Below are positions 18,612 through 25,420 of a stretch of DNA of 64,000 nucleotides, in pieces. Location: positions 1 through 64,000 of the forward strand of contig NZ_FQZB01000008.1 in NCBI RefSeq assembly GCF_900141845.1. Direction: 5' to 3'. How positions within the stretch are numbered: the stretch's first letter is position 1; each line of letters begins with the position of its first letter. The notes beneath the pieces were generated by a model. That model was not told the DNA's origin and did no database searches. It worked only from the letters and a program-made list of their open reading frames with translations. Position numbers and translations under genes: made by a program. The DNA comes from Clostridium cavendishii DSM 21758. GTDB taxonomy: Bacteria; Bacillota; Clostridia; Clostridiales; Clostridiaceae.

Positions 18612-19257
18612 AACGTACCTTCCTTTCTATAAATGTAAGAAGAACTGATAAAGGTAAAATTAATATAAAATATGATACTACAAGCATTAGTAATGCTTCA
18701 GTAGTTTGATAATACATACCTATTAGGTCCTTTGTTACATTCATAAGTTCCAAAATTGATATTGCTCCCACAATAGAAGTTTCTTTTAATAAAAAAATAC
18801 AGTTAGCACTTATAGCTGGAATACTTATTGAAAAAGCCTGGGGCATTATTATATACCTTGTAAGTTGTATCTTAGAAAGTCCTATACTAAGACCTGCTTC
18901 AATTTGGGTTTTACTAACAGCTTCTATTCCACTTCTAAAAGATTCAGCCATATAACTACCACCTAAAAAAGTCAGTCCTACAATAGCACAGGTATTTTCA
19001 TTTAGTTTCAAGCCAAACTTAGTTAAGCCATAATATAAGAAAAATAACTGAATAAGCAGTGGTGTGTTACGAGATAACTCTATATAGACTTGTACTACAT
19101 TTCTCAAAATTTTAATTTTATGATACTGTATTAGACTACATACAATTCCAAGTAATATAGAAAACAATATACTCCAAAAAGCTAAATTTAAAGTAATTAA
19201 AGCTGCTTTTTGATATAAGGGTATATTTTCTTTAATAAATTCAAAATTAATATTCAT
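18580..19257 (-). CDS. amino-acid ABC transporter permease
   Basis: First gene of the importer operon, 225 residues with about five membrane helices. The EAA loop reads E-A-G-L-S-I-G-L-S-K-I-Q-L-T-R-Y-I-I-M-P-Q-A. R-N-T-P-L-L-I-Q-L-F-F-L-Y-Y-G is the characteristic helix of GltJ/GlnP-type permeases. The start has GAGGTGA upstream. It pairs with the second permease, the ATPase and the binding protein. Confidence 0.9.
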   Translation of the reverse strand: MNINFEFIKENIPLYQKAALITLNLAFWSILFSILLGIVCSLIQYHKIKILRNVVQVYIELSRNTPLLIQLFFLYYGLTKFGLKLNENTCAIVGLTFLGGSYMAESFRSGIEAVSKTQIEAGLSIGLSKIQLTRYIIMPQAFSISIPAISANCIFLLKETSIVGAISILELMNVTKDLIGMYYQTTEALLMLVVSYFILILPLSVLLTFIERKVRYAEFGHKNAF

Positions 19258-19646
19258 AAACTAAATCACCTCTTTTGTCTAAAACTTAAAAGCTTTAACT
19301 ATTCATATAATTCTTATAGGAATAGTATGTATTAATATTAATTTAAAATTATTTACTTGTCAATATCTTCTTTACATATAATTTGGTATAAAAAATAATA
19401 TCTAATCTAATCCTAAATAATTGTTTTTAAGATTTAATTTAGTAATAGGTGATTATCTAAATCTTAGATTTTAGTAACAAAAATTTACTCATTTGAATGA
19501 ATAATAGAAGTATTTTCTGAAAGATAATATATTAATAAAATTTTGTGCTAAATCAGCCTTAAATAATATAGAATGTAGTATTCGATAATTTAGAAATATA
19601 TTTCATGTAAATACTTGTAAACAAGATATTATAAGGTGGTGAAAAT
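19258..19646. other. 389-base divergent intergenic region
   Basis: Holds the promoter of the importer operon on one side and of the glycosyltransferase on the other. A degenerate copy of the dispersed repeat lies near 19449-19520 (ATCTAAATCTTAGAT core, then TTTACTCATTTGAATGAATA). No gene seen. Confidence 0.55.
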
Positions 19647-20306
19647 ATGAATCCTAATAAAATAAGCTTTATTGTTGCTGTTAATAATGAAATAGATTTT
19701 AATAAATGTAGTGTCCATATCAATAAGATAATAAAGCCTGATAACTTTGAAGTAGAGATAATTCCTATAAGAAATGCCATTTCTTTAACTAATGCATATA
19801 ACCTTGGTATGAATAAATCCAATGGCAAATATAAAGTATATCTTCATCAAGATGTATTCATAATAAATCCCAATTTTATAAATGATATAATAAATTTATT
19901 TAATTTAGATATTAATATAGGGCTTATAGGTATGTGTGGTGCTACATCTATTCCTGATAATGGCATATGGTGGGAAAGTCCTAGATTAGTAGGCAAAGTA
20001 TATGATAGTCACACTGGAAATCTTTCCTTATTAAACTTTAATAATATAGATGGAGAATTTGAGGAAGTTGAAGGTGTTGATGGTTTAATAATGATAACTC
20101 AATACGATATTCCTTGGAGAGAGGATGTCTTTAAAGGATGGCATTTTTATGATTTATCCCAGTGTATGGAATTTAGAAAAAAGGGTTATAAAGTTGTTGT
20201 TCCAAATCAACAAGTATGTTGGTGTATTCATGATTGCGGAATAGTTAATGTAACAAATGGGTATGAAGAAAATAGAGAATTATTTATAGAAACTTATAAA
20301 AAATAA
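19647..20306 (+). CDS. small glycosyltransferase-like protein (GT-A fold)
   Basis: A 219-residue cytosolic protein. It starts with the GT2-like strand K-I-S-F-I-V-A-V-N-N-E, carries a D-x-D-type element in Y-L-H-Q-D-V-F (about residues 68-74), and later W-W-E-S-P and W-H-F-Y-D-L-S-Q-C. This pattern matches the short glycosyltransferase-like family (Glyco_tranf_2_5). Donor and acceptor are unknown. The start has AAGGTGGTG upstream. It is a single gene with no polysaccharide cluster around it. Confidence 0.75.
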   Translation: MNPNKISFIVAVNNEIDFNKCSVHINKIIKPDNFEVEIIPIRNAISLTNAYNLGMNKSNGKYKVYLHQDVFIINPNFINDIINLFNLDINIGLIGMCGATSIPDNGIWWESPRLVGKVYDSHTGNLSLLNFNNIDGEFEEVEGVDGLIMITQYDIPWREDVFKGWHFYDLSQCMEFRKKGYKVVVPNQQVCWCIHDCGIVNVTNGYEENRELFIETYKK

Positions 20307-20684
20307 ATATATCAATAGCGGAAAATTTTCAGCCTTAATAATATCGTCTAAATCAAACTCTAAAACGTAATGATTATATTGAAGATTTCCTTGTGAGTTT
20401 TGAATTGTCAGTTAATAAGTAAACAAATACTTTAGCTTTTTGAAATCCCATTCTTATAAACATCTTCCTTATATAATGAAGTAGAATTTAAATGGTTTCT
20501 GTAAAATTTTAGGTTTAAATGTAAAAATAAGAATACTAAAAATTTTGCAAAATAATATATATAAAAGATATAATTAAAATTGTAATATTTTATTTTTTGA
20601 ATGATATGGTAGATATTATAACTTACAGTGTTGTTAATTTTCATTTAATTTGTAAATTTAAAAATCCAATAATAATGCCATCAA
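20307..20684. other. 378-base intergenic region
   Basis: Extremely AT-rich. A possible minus-strand frame of 70 codons lacks a ribosome binding site and I do not support it. The end is marked by the terminator at 20685-20718. Confidence 0.5.
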
Positions 20685-20718
20685 AAAAGGAAGTCCAAAT
20701 TGACTTCCTTTTATTTTT
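20685..20718 (+). terminator. hairpin terminator
   Basis: AAAAGGAAGTC pairs with GACTTCCTTTT, followed by ATTTTT. It separates the upstream region from the Y RNA/Ro/RtcB island. Confidence 0.85.
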
Positions 20719-20721
20719 AAT

Positions 20722-20743
20722 ATTGCAAACTTTTTGTCTGTAA
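20722..20743 (+). promoter_or_regulatory. 22-base motif shared with rtcB upstream region (copy A)
   Basis: ATTGCAAACTTTTTGTCTGTAA matches the sequence at 23160-23181 at 20 of 22 positions. It lies about 50 bases before the first Y-RNA-like RNA, with TATACT at about 20763 as possible -10. A shared regulator or shared promoter class is likely. Confidence 0.6.
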
Positions 20744-20793
20744 TATTTAACTACTGGTTATTATACTAAGTATTGTAAGATAAAGATTTACAT

Positions 20794-20936
20794 ATAGGGC
20801 AGTGCATATTTAAGCTACTTCGTCTTCCAAACGAAAGGTCGCTGGTTCGAATCCAGCTTCTTAAAGGTTTAAGTACCTTTAAGAATAGCTCAGTCAGGAT
20901 AGAGCATTGTGTTCTTAAATAGCTTTTCTCCCTATA
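20794..20936 (+). ncRNA. Y-RNA-like RNA 1 with circularly permuted tRNA module
   Basis: ATAGGG at 20794-20799 pairs with CCCTAT at 20930-20935, and ATTTAAG (20808-20814) with CTTAAAT (20914-20920), forming the terminal Y-type stem. Inside are tRNA parts in permuted order: a hairpin TTCGT-CTTCCAA-ACGAA with a 7-base anticodon-like loop (20819-20835), AGGTC like a variable loop, a perfect T-arm GCTGG-TTCGAAT-CCAGC (20841-20857), a closed acceptor-like hairpin with 11-bp stem (20858-20885), TA as positions 8-9, and a D-arm GCTC-N10-GAGC (20888-20905). Bacterial Y RNAs of the YrlA type have such a tRNA-like module and bind Ro/Rsr, whose gene follows. The ends are inferred from pairing. Confidence 0.85.
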
Positions 20937-21009
20937 AGTGAGAATCCAAATTTTAATTTGGGTATTAGAACTTACTCATTCGATTGTATATAAGAAGGAG
21001 TTTATTTAA
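20936..21009 (+). repeat. 75-base dispersed palindromic repeat, copy 2
   Basis: Starts AAGTGAGAATCCAAA with the core CCAAATTTTAATTTGG and ends AAGGAGTTTATTTAAA. It begins directly at the 3' end of Y-RNA-like RNA 1, so it could sit in the RNA's tail or supply its 3' boundary. Confidence 0.8.
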
Positions 21010-21011
21010 AT

Positions 21012-21081
21012 ATCATCCAAATTTTAATTTGATTAATATAAACTACTCCTATGAACGATAGTAAATAGGAATTTCCTTTAA
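21012..21081 (+). repeat. 75-base dispersed palindromic repeat, copy 3 (diverged)
   Basis: Starts TCATCCAAATTTTAATTTG, continues AAACTACTCCTATGAACGAT in place of the CTTACTCATTCGAAT part, and ends AGGAATTTCCTTTAAA. It abuts copy 2 and the 5' end of Y-RNA-like RNA 2. Confidence 0.65.
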
Positions 21082-21083
21082 AA

Positions 21084-21212
21084 AGGGTAGTGCAGATAAG
21101 TGTTACTTCTATATTGGCTTAGGAAAATTAGACTTTAATTAGTTTAGTTTTGGCAGTTCAAATCTGCAAGGCTCAAGTTTTTGAGCGTTACACTTATCGT
21201 TTTTCTCCCTAT
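21084..21212 (+). ncRNA. Y-RNA-like RNA 2 (diverged tRNA module), in the TROVE gene leader
   Basis: Shares the end signatures of the other two: AGGGTAGTGCA at the 5' end and TTTTTCTCCCTAT at the 3' end. A strong stem pairs GATAAGTGT (21095-21103) with ACACTTATC (21190-21198). It has a T-arm GCAG-TTCAAAT-CTGC (21153-21167) and a hairpin GCTCAA-GTTT-TTGAGC (21171-21186) in the place of the D-arm, but without the conserved D-loop bases, and no acceptor-like hairpin between them. The 3' end is 27 bases before the TROVE start codon, so the RNA may be cut from the mRNA leader or have its own promoter. Confidence 0.7.
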
Positions 21213-21239
21213 AAATTTAAAAGAATGGAGGCTATGAAA

Positions 21240-22670
21240 ATGGGGAAATTTAATTTAAAGCTTGGTTTAACTAAAAATAAATCAGGTCATGTAGCTTATA
21301 AAATGACTTTGAAGGAAAAGCTAGTAACAGAGGTTTTAACTAGTTTGTTTAATGAAAAGAAATTTTATGGCGATAACTCAGAAGATATATTAAAGGATGT
21401 TAGACAAGCTATTGAAGAAGATCCAAAATTCGTAGCTAACCTTTGTATATATGTAAGAAAGGAATTTCATTTAAGAAGTATCTCTCATGTATTAGTATCT
21501 GAATTAGCTAAATCAAACAAGGGTAAACCTTATGTGAGAGAAGTAGTTAATAATATAGTTGAAAGAGTAGATGATATGAATGAAATACTTGCTTGTTATA
21601 TTAATAACTATGGAAAGCCAATCCCTAACTCTTTAAAAAAGGGATTAGCAGATAAATTTCTTACTTTTGATGAATACTCTTTAGCAAAATATAATAGACA
21701 AGGTGCTATTAAACTAAAAGATATTTTATGTTTAACTCATCCTAAACCAAAAAATAAAGATCAAGAACACTTATTTAAAAGAGTTTTAGAAGATAAGTTA
21801 GAAACACCAATAACTTGGGAGACTCAGCTTTCTGCTCACGGAAATACTAAGGAAACTTGGGAATATCTTATACAAAATGGTAAACTTGGCTATATGGCTA
21901 TGCTTCGTAATCTTAGAAATATAGCTAAAGTGCAGCCTAATAATATAGATAAGGTCTATGATATAATAAGTGATGAAAATAGAGTCCTAAAAAGCAAACA
22001 ATTGCCTTTTAGATATTATACAGCATATAAAGCCTTAAAGAATGAAGGGTTTATATCTTCAAAGCCATATAGTTCTTTAGAAAAAGCTATAAAAGCATCC
22101 ACTAAAAATATAGAAACCTTAAAAGGAACAACTTTAATAGCAGCTGATGTATCTGGCTCTATGAATTCTTCCTTAAGCCGAAATGGTGATACAACCTGCG
22201 GTGAAATTGCAATACTATTAATGGCTATGGCAAATCATATTTGCGAAGATGCTATAACTGTTACCTTTGATTTTAAGTTAGAATCAGTTCCTATGGCTAG
22301 TGAAGGTGGCATAATTACAAATGCAAATTCTGTAAGAGTTACAGGGGGAGGTACAAACCTAGGTTTACCTATACAATATTTACTTAACAATAATGTAAAA
22401 GTAGATAGAATAATAATTCTTTCAGATAATGAAATCAACCATGGTTATGATAGAGTATGCCAAAATCTAATAGAGTCATACAGAAAGAAGATAAATAAGG
22501 ATGTATGGGTTCATGCTATAGATTTAATGGGTTATGGTACTCAACAATTTAAAGGTCCTAAAACAAATATCATAGCAGGTTGGAATGAAAAGGTACTAGA
22601 TTTTATACCAAAAGCAGAACAAGGTACAGATACCTTACAAAAATCAATTGAAAGCTATCACTTTAAGTGA
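21240..22670 (+). CDS. rsr: TROVE domain Ro60-like RNA-binding protein (Rsr)
   Basis: A 476-residue bacterial orthologue of the Ro60 autoantigen, a ring-shaped protein that binds Y RNAs and misfolded RNAs and works with exoribonucleases. The N-terminal two thirds is the helical-repeat TROVE ring (for example residues about 35-260). The C-terminal third is a von Willebrand A domain with the MIDAS motif D303-V-S-G-S, G-G-G-T-N and S-D-N-E. I chose the ATG at 21240, 8 bases after TGGAGG; in-frame codons further upstream would translate Y-RNA-like RNA 2. The stop codon lies within the dispersed repeat at 22665. Flanking Y RNAs and rtcB match the Salmonella rsr-yrl-rtcB arrangement. Confidence 0.93.
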   Translation: MGKFNLKLGLTKNKSGHVAYKMTLKEKLVTEVLTSLFNEKKFYGDNSEDILKDVRQAIEEDPKFVANLCIYVRKEFHLRSISHVLVSELAKSNKGKPYVREVVNNIVERVDDMNEILACYINNYGKPIPNSLKKGLADKFLTFDEYSLAKYNRQGAIKLKDILCLTHPKPKNKDQEHLFKRVLEDKLETPITWETQLSAHGNTKETWEYLIQNGKLGYMAMLRNLRNIAKVQPNNIDKVYDIISDENRVLKSKQLPFRYYTAYKALKNEGFISSKPYSSLEKAIKASTKNIETLKGTTLIAADVSGSMNSSLSRNGDTTCGEIAILLMAMANHICEDAITVTFDFKLESVPMASEGGIITNANSVRVTGGGTNLGLPIQYLLNNNVKVDRIIILSDNEINHGYDRVCQNLIESYRKKINKDVWVHAIDLMGYGTQQFKGPKTNIIAGWNEKVLDFIPKAEQGTDTLQKSIESYHFK

Positions 22671-22739
22671 GAATCCAAATTTTAATTTGGGTATTCGAAC
22701 TTACTCATTCGAATGAATATGAGAAGGAGTTTCCTTTAA
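22665..22739 (+). repeat. 75-base dispersed palindromic repeat, copy 4, overlaps TROVE stop codon
   Basis: AAGTGAGAATCCAAA begins in the last codon of the TROVE gene and its TGA supplies the stop codon. The copy is full length with the core CCAAATTTTAATTTGG and the end AAGGAGTTTCCTTTAA. A partial repeat of the right end follows near 22742-22765. Confidence 0.85.
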
Positions 22740-22829
22740 CTTCAAATGAACATGAGAAGGACTTAACTTTGGATAACTCAAATTTCAGCCTATAAAAAGA
22801 TAGTGAATAAAAATCTTATTTGAATAGTT

Positions 22830-22968
22830 ATAGGGTAGTGTATATTTAAGTTGCATCGATTGAAACGAAGGTGTCGCTGGTTCAATTCCAGCTTACGTTA
22901 AGATTTAGCGTAATAGCTCAGTTGGTAGAGCACTTATTGCTTATGCTTAAATAGTTTTTCTCCCTATT
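22830..22968 (+). ncRNA. Y-RNA-like RNA 3 with circularly permuted tRNA module
   Basis: ATAGGG (22830-22835) pairs with CCCTAT (22962-22967), and ATTTAAG (22844-22850) with CTTAAAT (22946-22952). Inside: AAGGTGTC as variable-loop-like sequence, a T-arm GCTGG-TTCAATT-CCAGC (22876-22892), an acceptor-like hairpin TTACGTT/AGCGTAA (22893-22913), TA, and a D-arm of textbook tRNA sequence GCTC-AGTTGGTA-GAGC (22916-22931). The anticodon-like hairpin of RNA 1 is reduced to three pairs (TCG/CGA). It is followed at once by a terminator. Confidence 0.87.
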
Positions 22969-22970
22969 AT

Positions 22971-23004
22971 AAAAAAATCAGTAGCAAGCTTTACTGATTT
23001 TTTA
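22971..23004 (+). terminator. terminator after Y-RNA-like RNA 3
   Basis: AAAAAATCAGTA pairs with TACTGATTTTTT around GCAAGCTT. It starts three bases after the RNA's closing helix, which fixes its 3' end. Confidence 0.88.
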
Positions 23005-23159
23005 CTATTTTATAATGGATATTAAGGTCAAAACAGAAAAAAAAGAACTTATAGATATAGACGTTCAAATAAATGATACAGATGATTATAGAAAAAACGA
23101 AGTAAACAAATAATACCCCATATAATTAAAACACTTATTTAAATTATCTTTTTTTCTTT

Positions 23160-23181
23160 ATTGCAAATATTTTGTCTGTAA
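23160..23181 (+). promoter_or_regulatory. 22-base motif shared with Y RNA 1 upstream region (copy B) and rtcB promoter
   Basis: ATTGCAAATATTTTGTCTGTAA, 20 of 22 positions as at 20722-20743. Here TTGTCT followed after 17 bases by TATTCT could be a promoter for rtcB, so part of the motif may be a -35 element. Confidence 0.6.
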
Positions 23182-23244
23182 CTTATAGAAAATATATTCT
23201 AAAATATAATTACAAAATATTGAATTAAAAGGGGTTGAACTTAA

Positions 23245-24465
23245 ATGATAGAGGTCAATGGAAAATATACTAACGCAAAAATATTTACTGATAATATAGA
23301 AGAAGAAGCTCTTGCTCAGATATCTGATTTATGTAATCAAAGCTTTAGCAAAGATTGTAAAGTTAGGATAATGCCTGATACTCACGCTGGAGCTAGCTGT
23401 GTTATAGGCTTTACTGCCGATTTAGGCGATAAGGTTATACCTAATATAGTTGGTGTTGATATAGGTTGTGGAATGCTTACTGTAGAAATTGGAAAAGACT
23501 ATTTAGATTTAGAAAAGTTAGATAAAATTATAAATGAATATGTTCCATCAGGTAAGAACACTCACTCTGGTAGAATAGTTCGTTTTGATAAACTTCAAGA
23601 ATTAAATTGCTATAGAGTACTTAAACAAACTAAAAGAATTGAAAGAAGTATCGGTACCTTAGGTGGAGGAAATCATTTTATAGAAATTGATAAGGACGAA
23701 GAAGGTAATCATTATTTAATAATACATTCTGGAAGTAGAAACTTAGGAAAACAAGTTGCTGAATATTATCAAACACTTGCAATAGATATTTGTAGTGGTA
23801 AAGAAAAGTTTTTTGATGAGAAAGAAGCATTAATAAAAGAGTATAAAGCTGCTGGTAGAAGAAAAGAAATAGAAACTGAACTAAAAAAATTAAAGAAATC
23901 TTATGATATGCTTCAACCCAAGTACCCAAAAGACTTATGCTATTTAACAGGTAAGTATAGAGAAATGTATTTGAAAGATATGAATATTTGTCAAGAATAT
24001 GCACTTCTTAATAGAGAAACTATGGCAAAGATTATATTAAATAAAATGTTTTCTAAAGATTTAGAGGAATATAGCTTTTTTCATACAACCCATAACTATA
24101 TAAACTTTAAAGATAATATTATAAGAAAGGGTAGTATATCAGCTTATAAAAATGAAAAGCTACTTATTCCAATTAACATGAGAGATGGAAGTATTTTATG
24201 TACTGGTATGGGAAATGAAGAGTGGAATTACTCTGCACCACATGGAGCTGGAAGACTAATGAGTAGAAGGAAAGCTAAAGAAACTTTAACCTTAGAAGCT
24301 TTTAAAAAATCTATGGAGGGAATATATACAACTTCTATAAATGATGCGACTATAGATGAAGCACCAATGGCTTATAAACCTATAAATGAAATATTAAAAT
24401 ATATAGGAGAAACAGTTGATAATATCAAAATAATAAAACCTATATATAACTTTAAAGCTAACTAA
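23245..24465 (+). CDS. rtcB: RNA-splicing ligase RtcB
   Basis: A 406-residue GTP- and Mn-dependent RNA ligase that joins 2',3'-cyclic phosphate to 5'-OH ends in broken RNA. Metal ligands and motifs are present: D-T-H-A-G (D45, H47), V-D-I-G-C-G-M with C75, G-G-G-N-H-F-I-E-I, H-S-G-S-R-N-L-G, and the guanylylated His, H333 in S-A-P-H-G-A-G-R. Length fits the E. coli enzyme (about 408). The start has GGGG 8-11 bases upstream. It follows a TROVE gene and Y RNAs; no RtcA or RtcR gene is in the window, so the regulation must differ from the sigma-54 system of enterics. Confidence 0.95.
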   Translation: MIEVNGKYTNAKIFTDNIEEEALAQISDLCNQSFSKDCKVRIMPDTHAGASCVIGFTADLGDKVIPNIVGVDIGCGMLTVEIGKDYLDLEKLDKIINEYVPSGKNTHSGRIVRFDKLQELNCYRVLKQTKRIERSIGTLGGGNHFIEIDKDEEGNHYLIIHSGSRNLGKQVAEYYQTLAIDICSGKEKFFDEKEALIKEYKAAGRRKEIETELKKLKKSYDMLQPKYPKDLCYLTGKYREMYLKDMNICQEYALLNRETMAKIILNKMFSKDLEEYSFFHTTHNYINFKDNIIRKGSISAYKNEKLLIPINMRDGSILCTGMGNEEWNYSAPHGAGRLMSRRKAKETLTLEAFKKSMEGIYTTSINDATIDEAPMAYKPINEILKYIGETVDNIKIIKPIYNFKAN

Positions 24466-24496
24466 ATTATGGTAAAAAAACTACTTACAAAAAATA

Positions 24497-24550
24497 AAAA
24501 TAGCTGTATCATGTTAAAGTTTTAATATTTAACATGAATATAGCTATTTT
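24497..24550. terminator. bidirectional terminator between rtcB and ChW gene
   Basis: AAAATAGCTGTATCATGTTAAA pairs (one G-T pair and one bulge or mismatch) with TTTAACATGAATATAGCTATTTT. A-run before and T-run after make it usable by both convergent genes. Confidence 0.85.
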
Positions 24551-24562
24551 ATAAAAATGTAA

Positions 24563-25159
24563 TTAATGTATTAATATTTTAGCTTGGAATGCTGTTATAT
24601 AATTTGCACTTCTTATTGAGCCTGCATAATAATCACCATCTATCCAAGTACCATCATAATTAATGTTTTTATAGTTAGAAGGTGTACTAACCCAATCTAA
24701 CCATTGTCCATTATTTAATTTTACTCTATATATTATAACAGCTCTATCAGTTACTAAATTACCATTATTATCACGGATTTCTAGCTGTACACCTTTAGCT
24801 TCTGCTGACTGTCCTGTTGTTCCTGCATAAGTATTAGTATTGTTTGCATCAAATTGAACATCACTAGAAACCCAAGGTAACCATCCACCAAACCTTGGCA
24901 CATACATCTTATAATTTATATGATATTTATTGCTAAACTCTCCTGGGGTATTTAATTTTATAGCTTCTAATCTTTTAGAATCATCACGTCCTCCTACAGT
25001 ATTATAGCTTATACTTTCCCAGCCAAAATCTTGCATATGACCTCCGCCAATAACTGATGGAAGAGCATTAAGATCTAAAGCCTTTGCACTAACTGGTGGA
25101 AATACTAACAATACTGCCAAAACTAAAAATGTCATTGTTTTTAATAGATATTTTTTCAT
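24563..25159 (-). CDS. secreted ChW-repeat-like protein
   Basis: A 198-residue secreted protein with a clear signal peptide ending near A-K-A (residue 27). The mature part contains clostridial hydrophobic-W (ChW) type repeats: G-W-E-S-I, G-G-W-L-P-W-V, A-G-T-T-G-Q-S-A-E-A-K-G-V-Q-L-E-I, W-L-D-W-V-S and I-T-A-F-Q-A-K-I. ChW modules are typical of solventogenic clostridia and are thought to mediate surface or substrate binding. The start has GGAGGCGAG upstream. It lies between rtcB and the WYL regulators on the opposite strand and is probably unrelated to them. Confidence 0.85.
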   Translation of the reverse strand: MKKYLLKTMTFLVLAVLLVFPPVSAKALDLNALPSVIGGGHMQDFGWESISYNTVGGRDDSKRLEAIKLNTPGEFSNKYHINYKMYVPRFGGWLPWVSSDVQFDANNTNTYAGTTGQSAEAKGVQLEIRDNNGNLVTDRAVIIYRVKLNNGQWLDWVSTPSNYKNINYDGTWIDGDYYAGSIRSANYITAFQAKILIH

Positions 25160-25328
25160 TTTCTCGCCTCCATAAAAATTTTTCTTTTAATATATTCACT
25201 TTAAATTTAACTTTTCCTTCCTATAATTACATTTTTTACATTTTTTACATTTTGTTAACATCATAAATTTTTATTAGTATTTATATATTTAAATTTAAAA
25301 TCTATATTTATATTAAAATTTATAACTT

Positions 25329-25361
25329 TATAAGATATAATTTATAATACTACATCTTATA
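25329..25361. promoter_or_regulatory. inverted repeat upstream of WYL regulator gene
   Basis: TATAAGAT (25329-25336) and ATCTTATA (25354-25361) are inverted copies 17 bases apart, about 60 bases before the TTG start of the WYL gene. It may be an operator, but in such AT-rich DNA chance is possible. Confidence 0.35.
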
Positions 25362-25420
25362 AATTATACGGCTTATTTTTTTGATTTTATAATATTATGA
25401 AATAGAGATGAGGTGATTTT

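Noticed and set aside
20432..20644. Minus-strand frame of 70 codons
   Set aside because: No ribosome binding site and composition of AT-rich noncoding DNA (Tyr, Ile, Asn, Phe).
20841..20905. Ordinary tRNA gene
   Set aside because: T-arm comes before the D-arm and the acceptor stem is a closed hairpin, so it is not a normal tRNA; better read as part of a Y-RNA-like RNA.
23015..23113. Frame of 32 codons before rtcB
   Set aside because: Begins just after a terminator, has no ribosome binding site and a very charged, featureless sequence.
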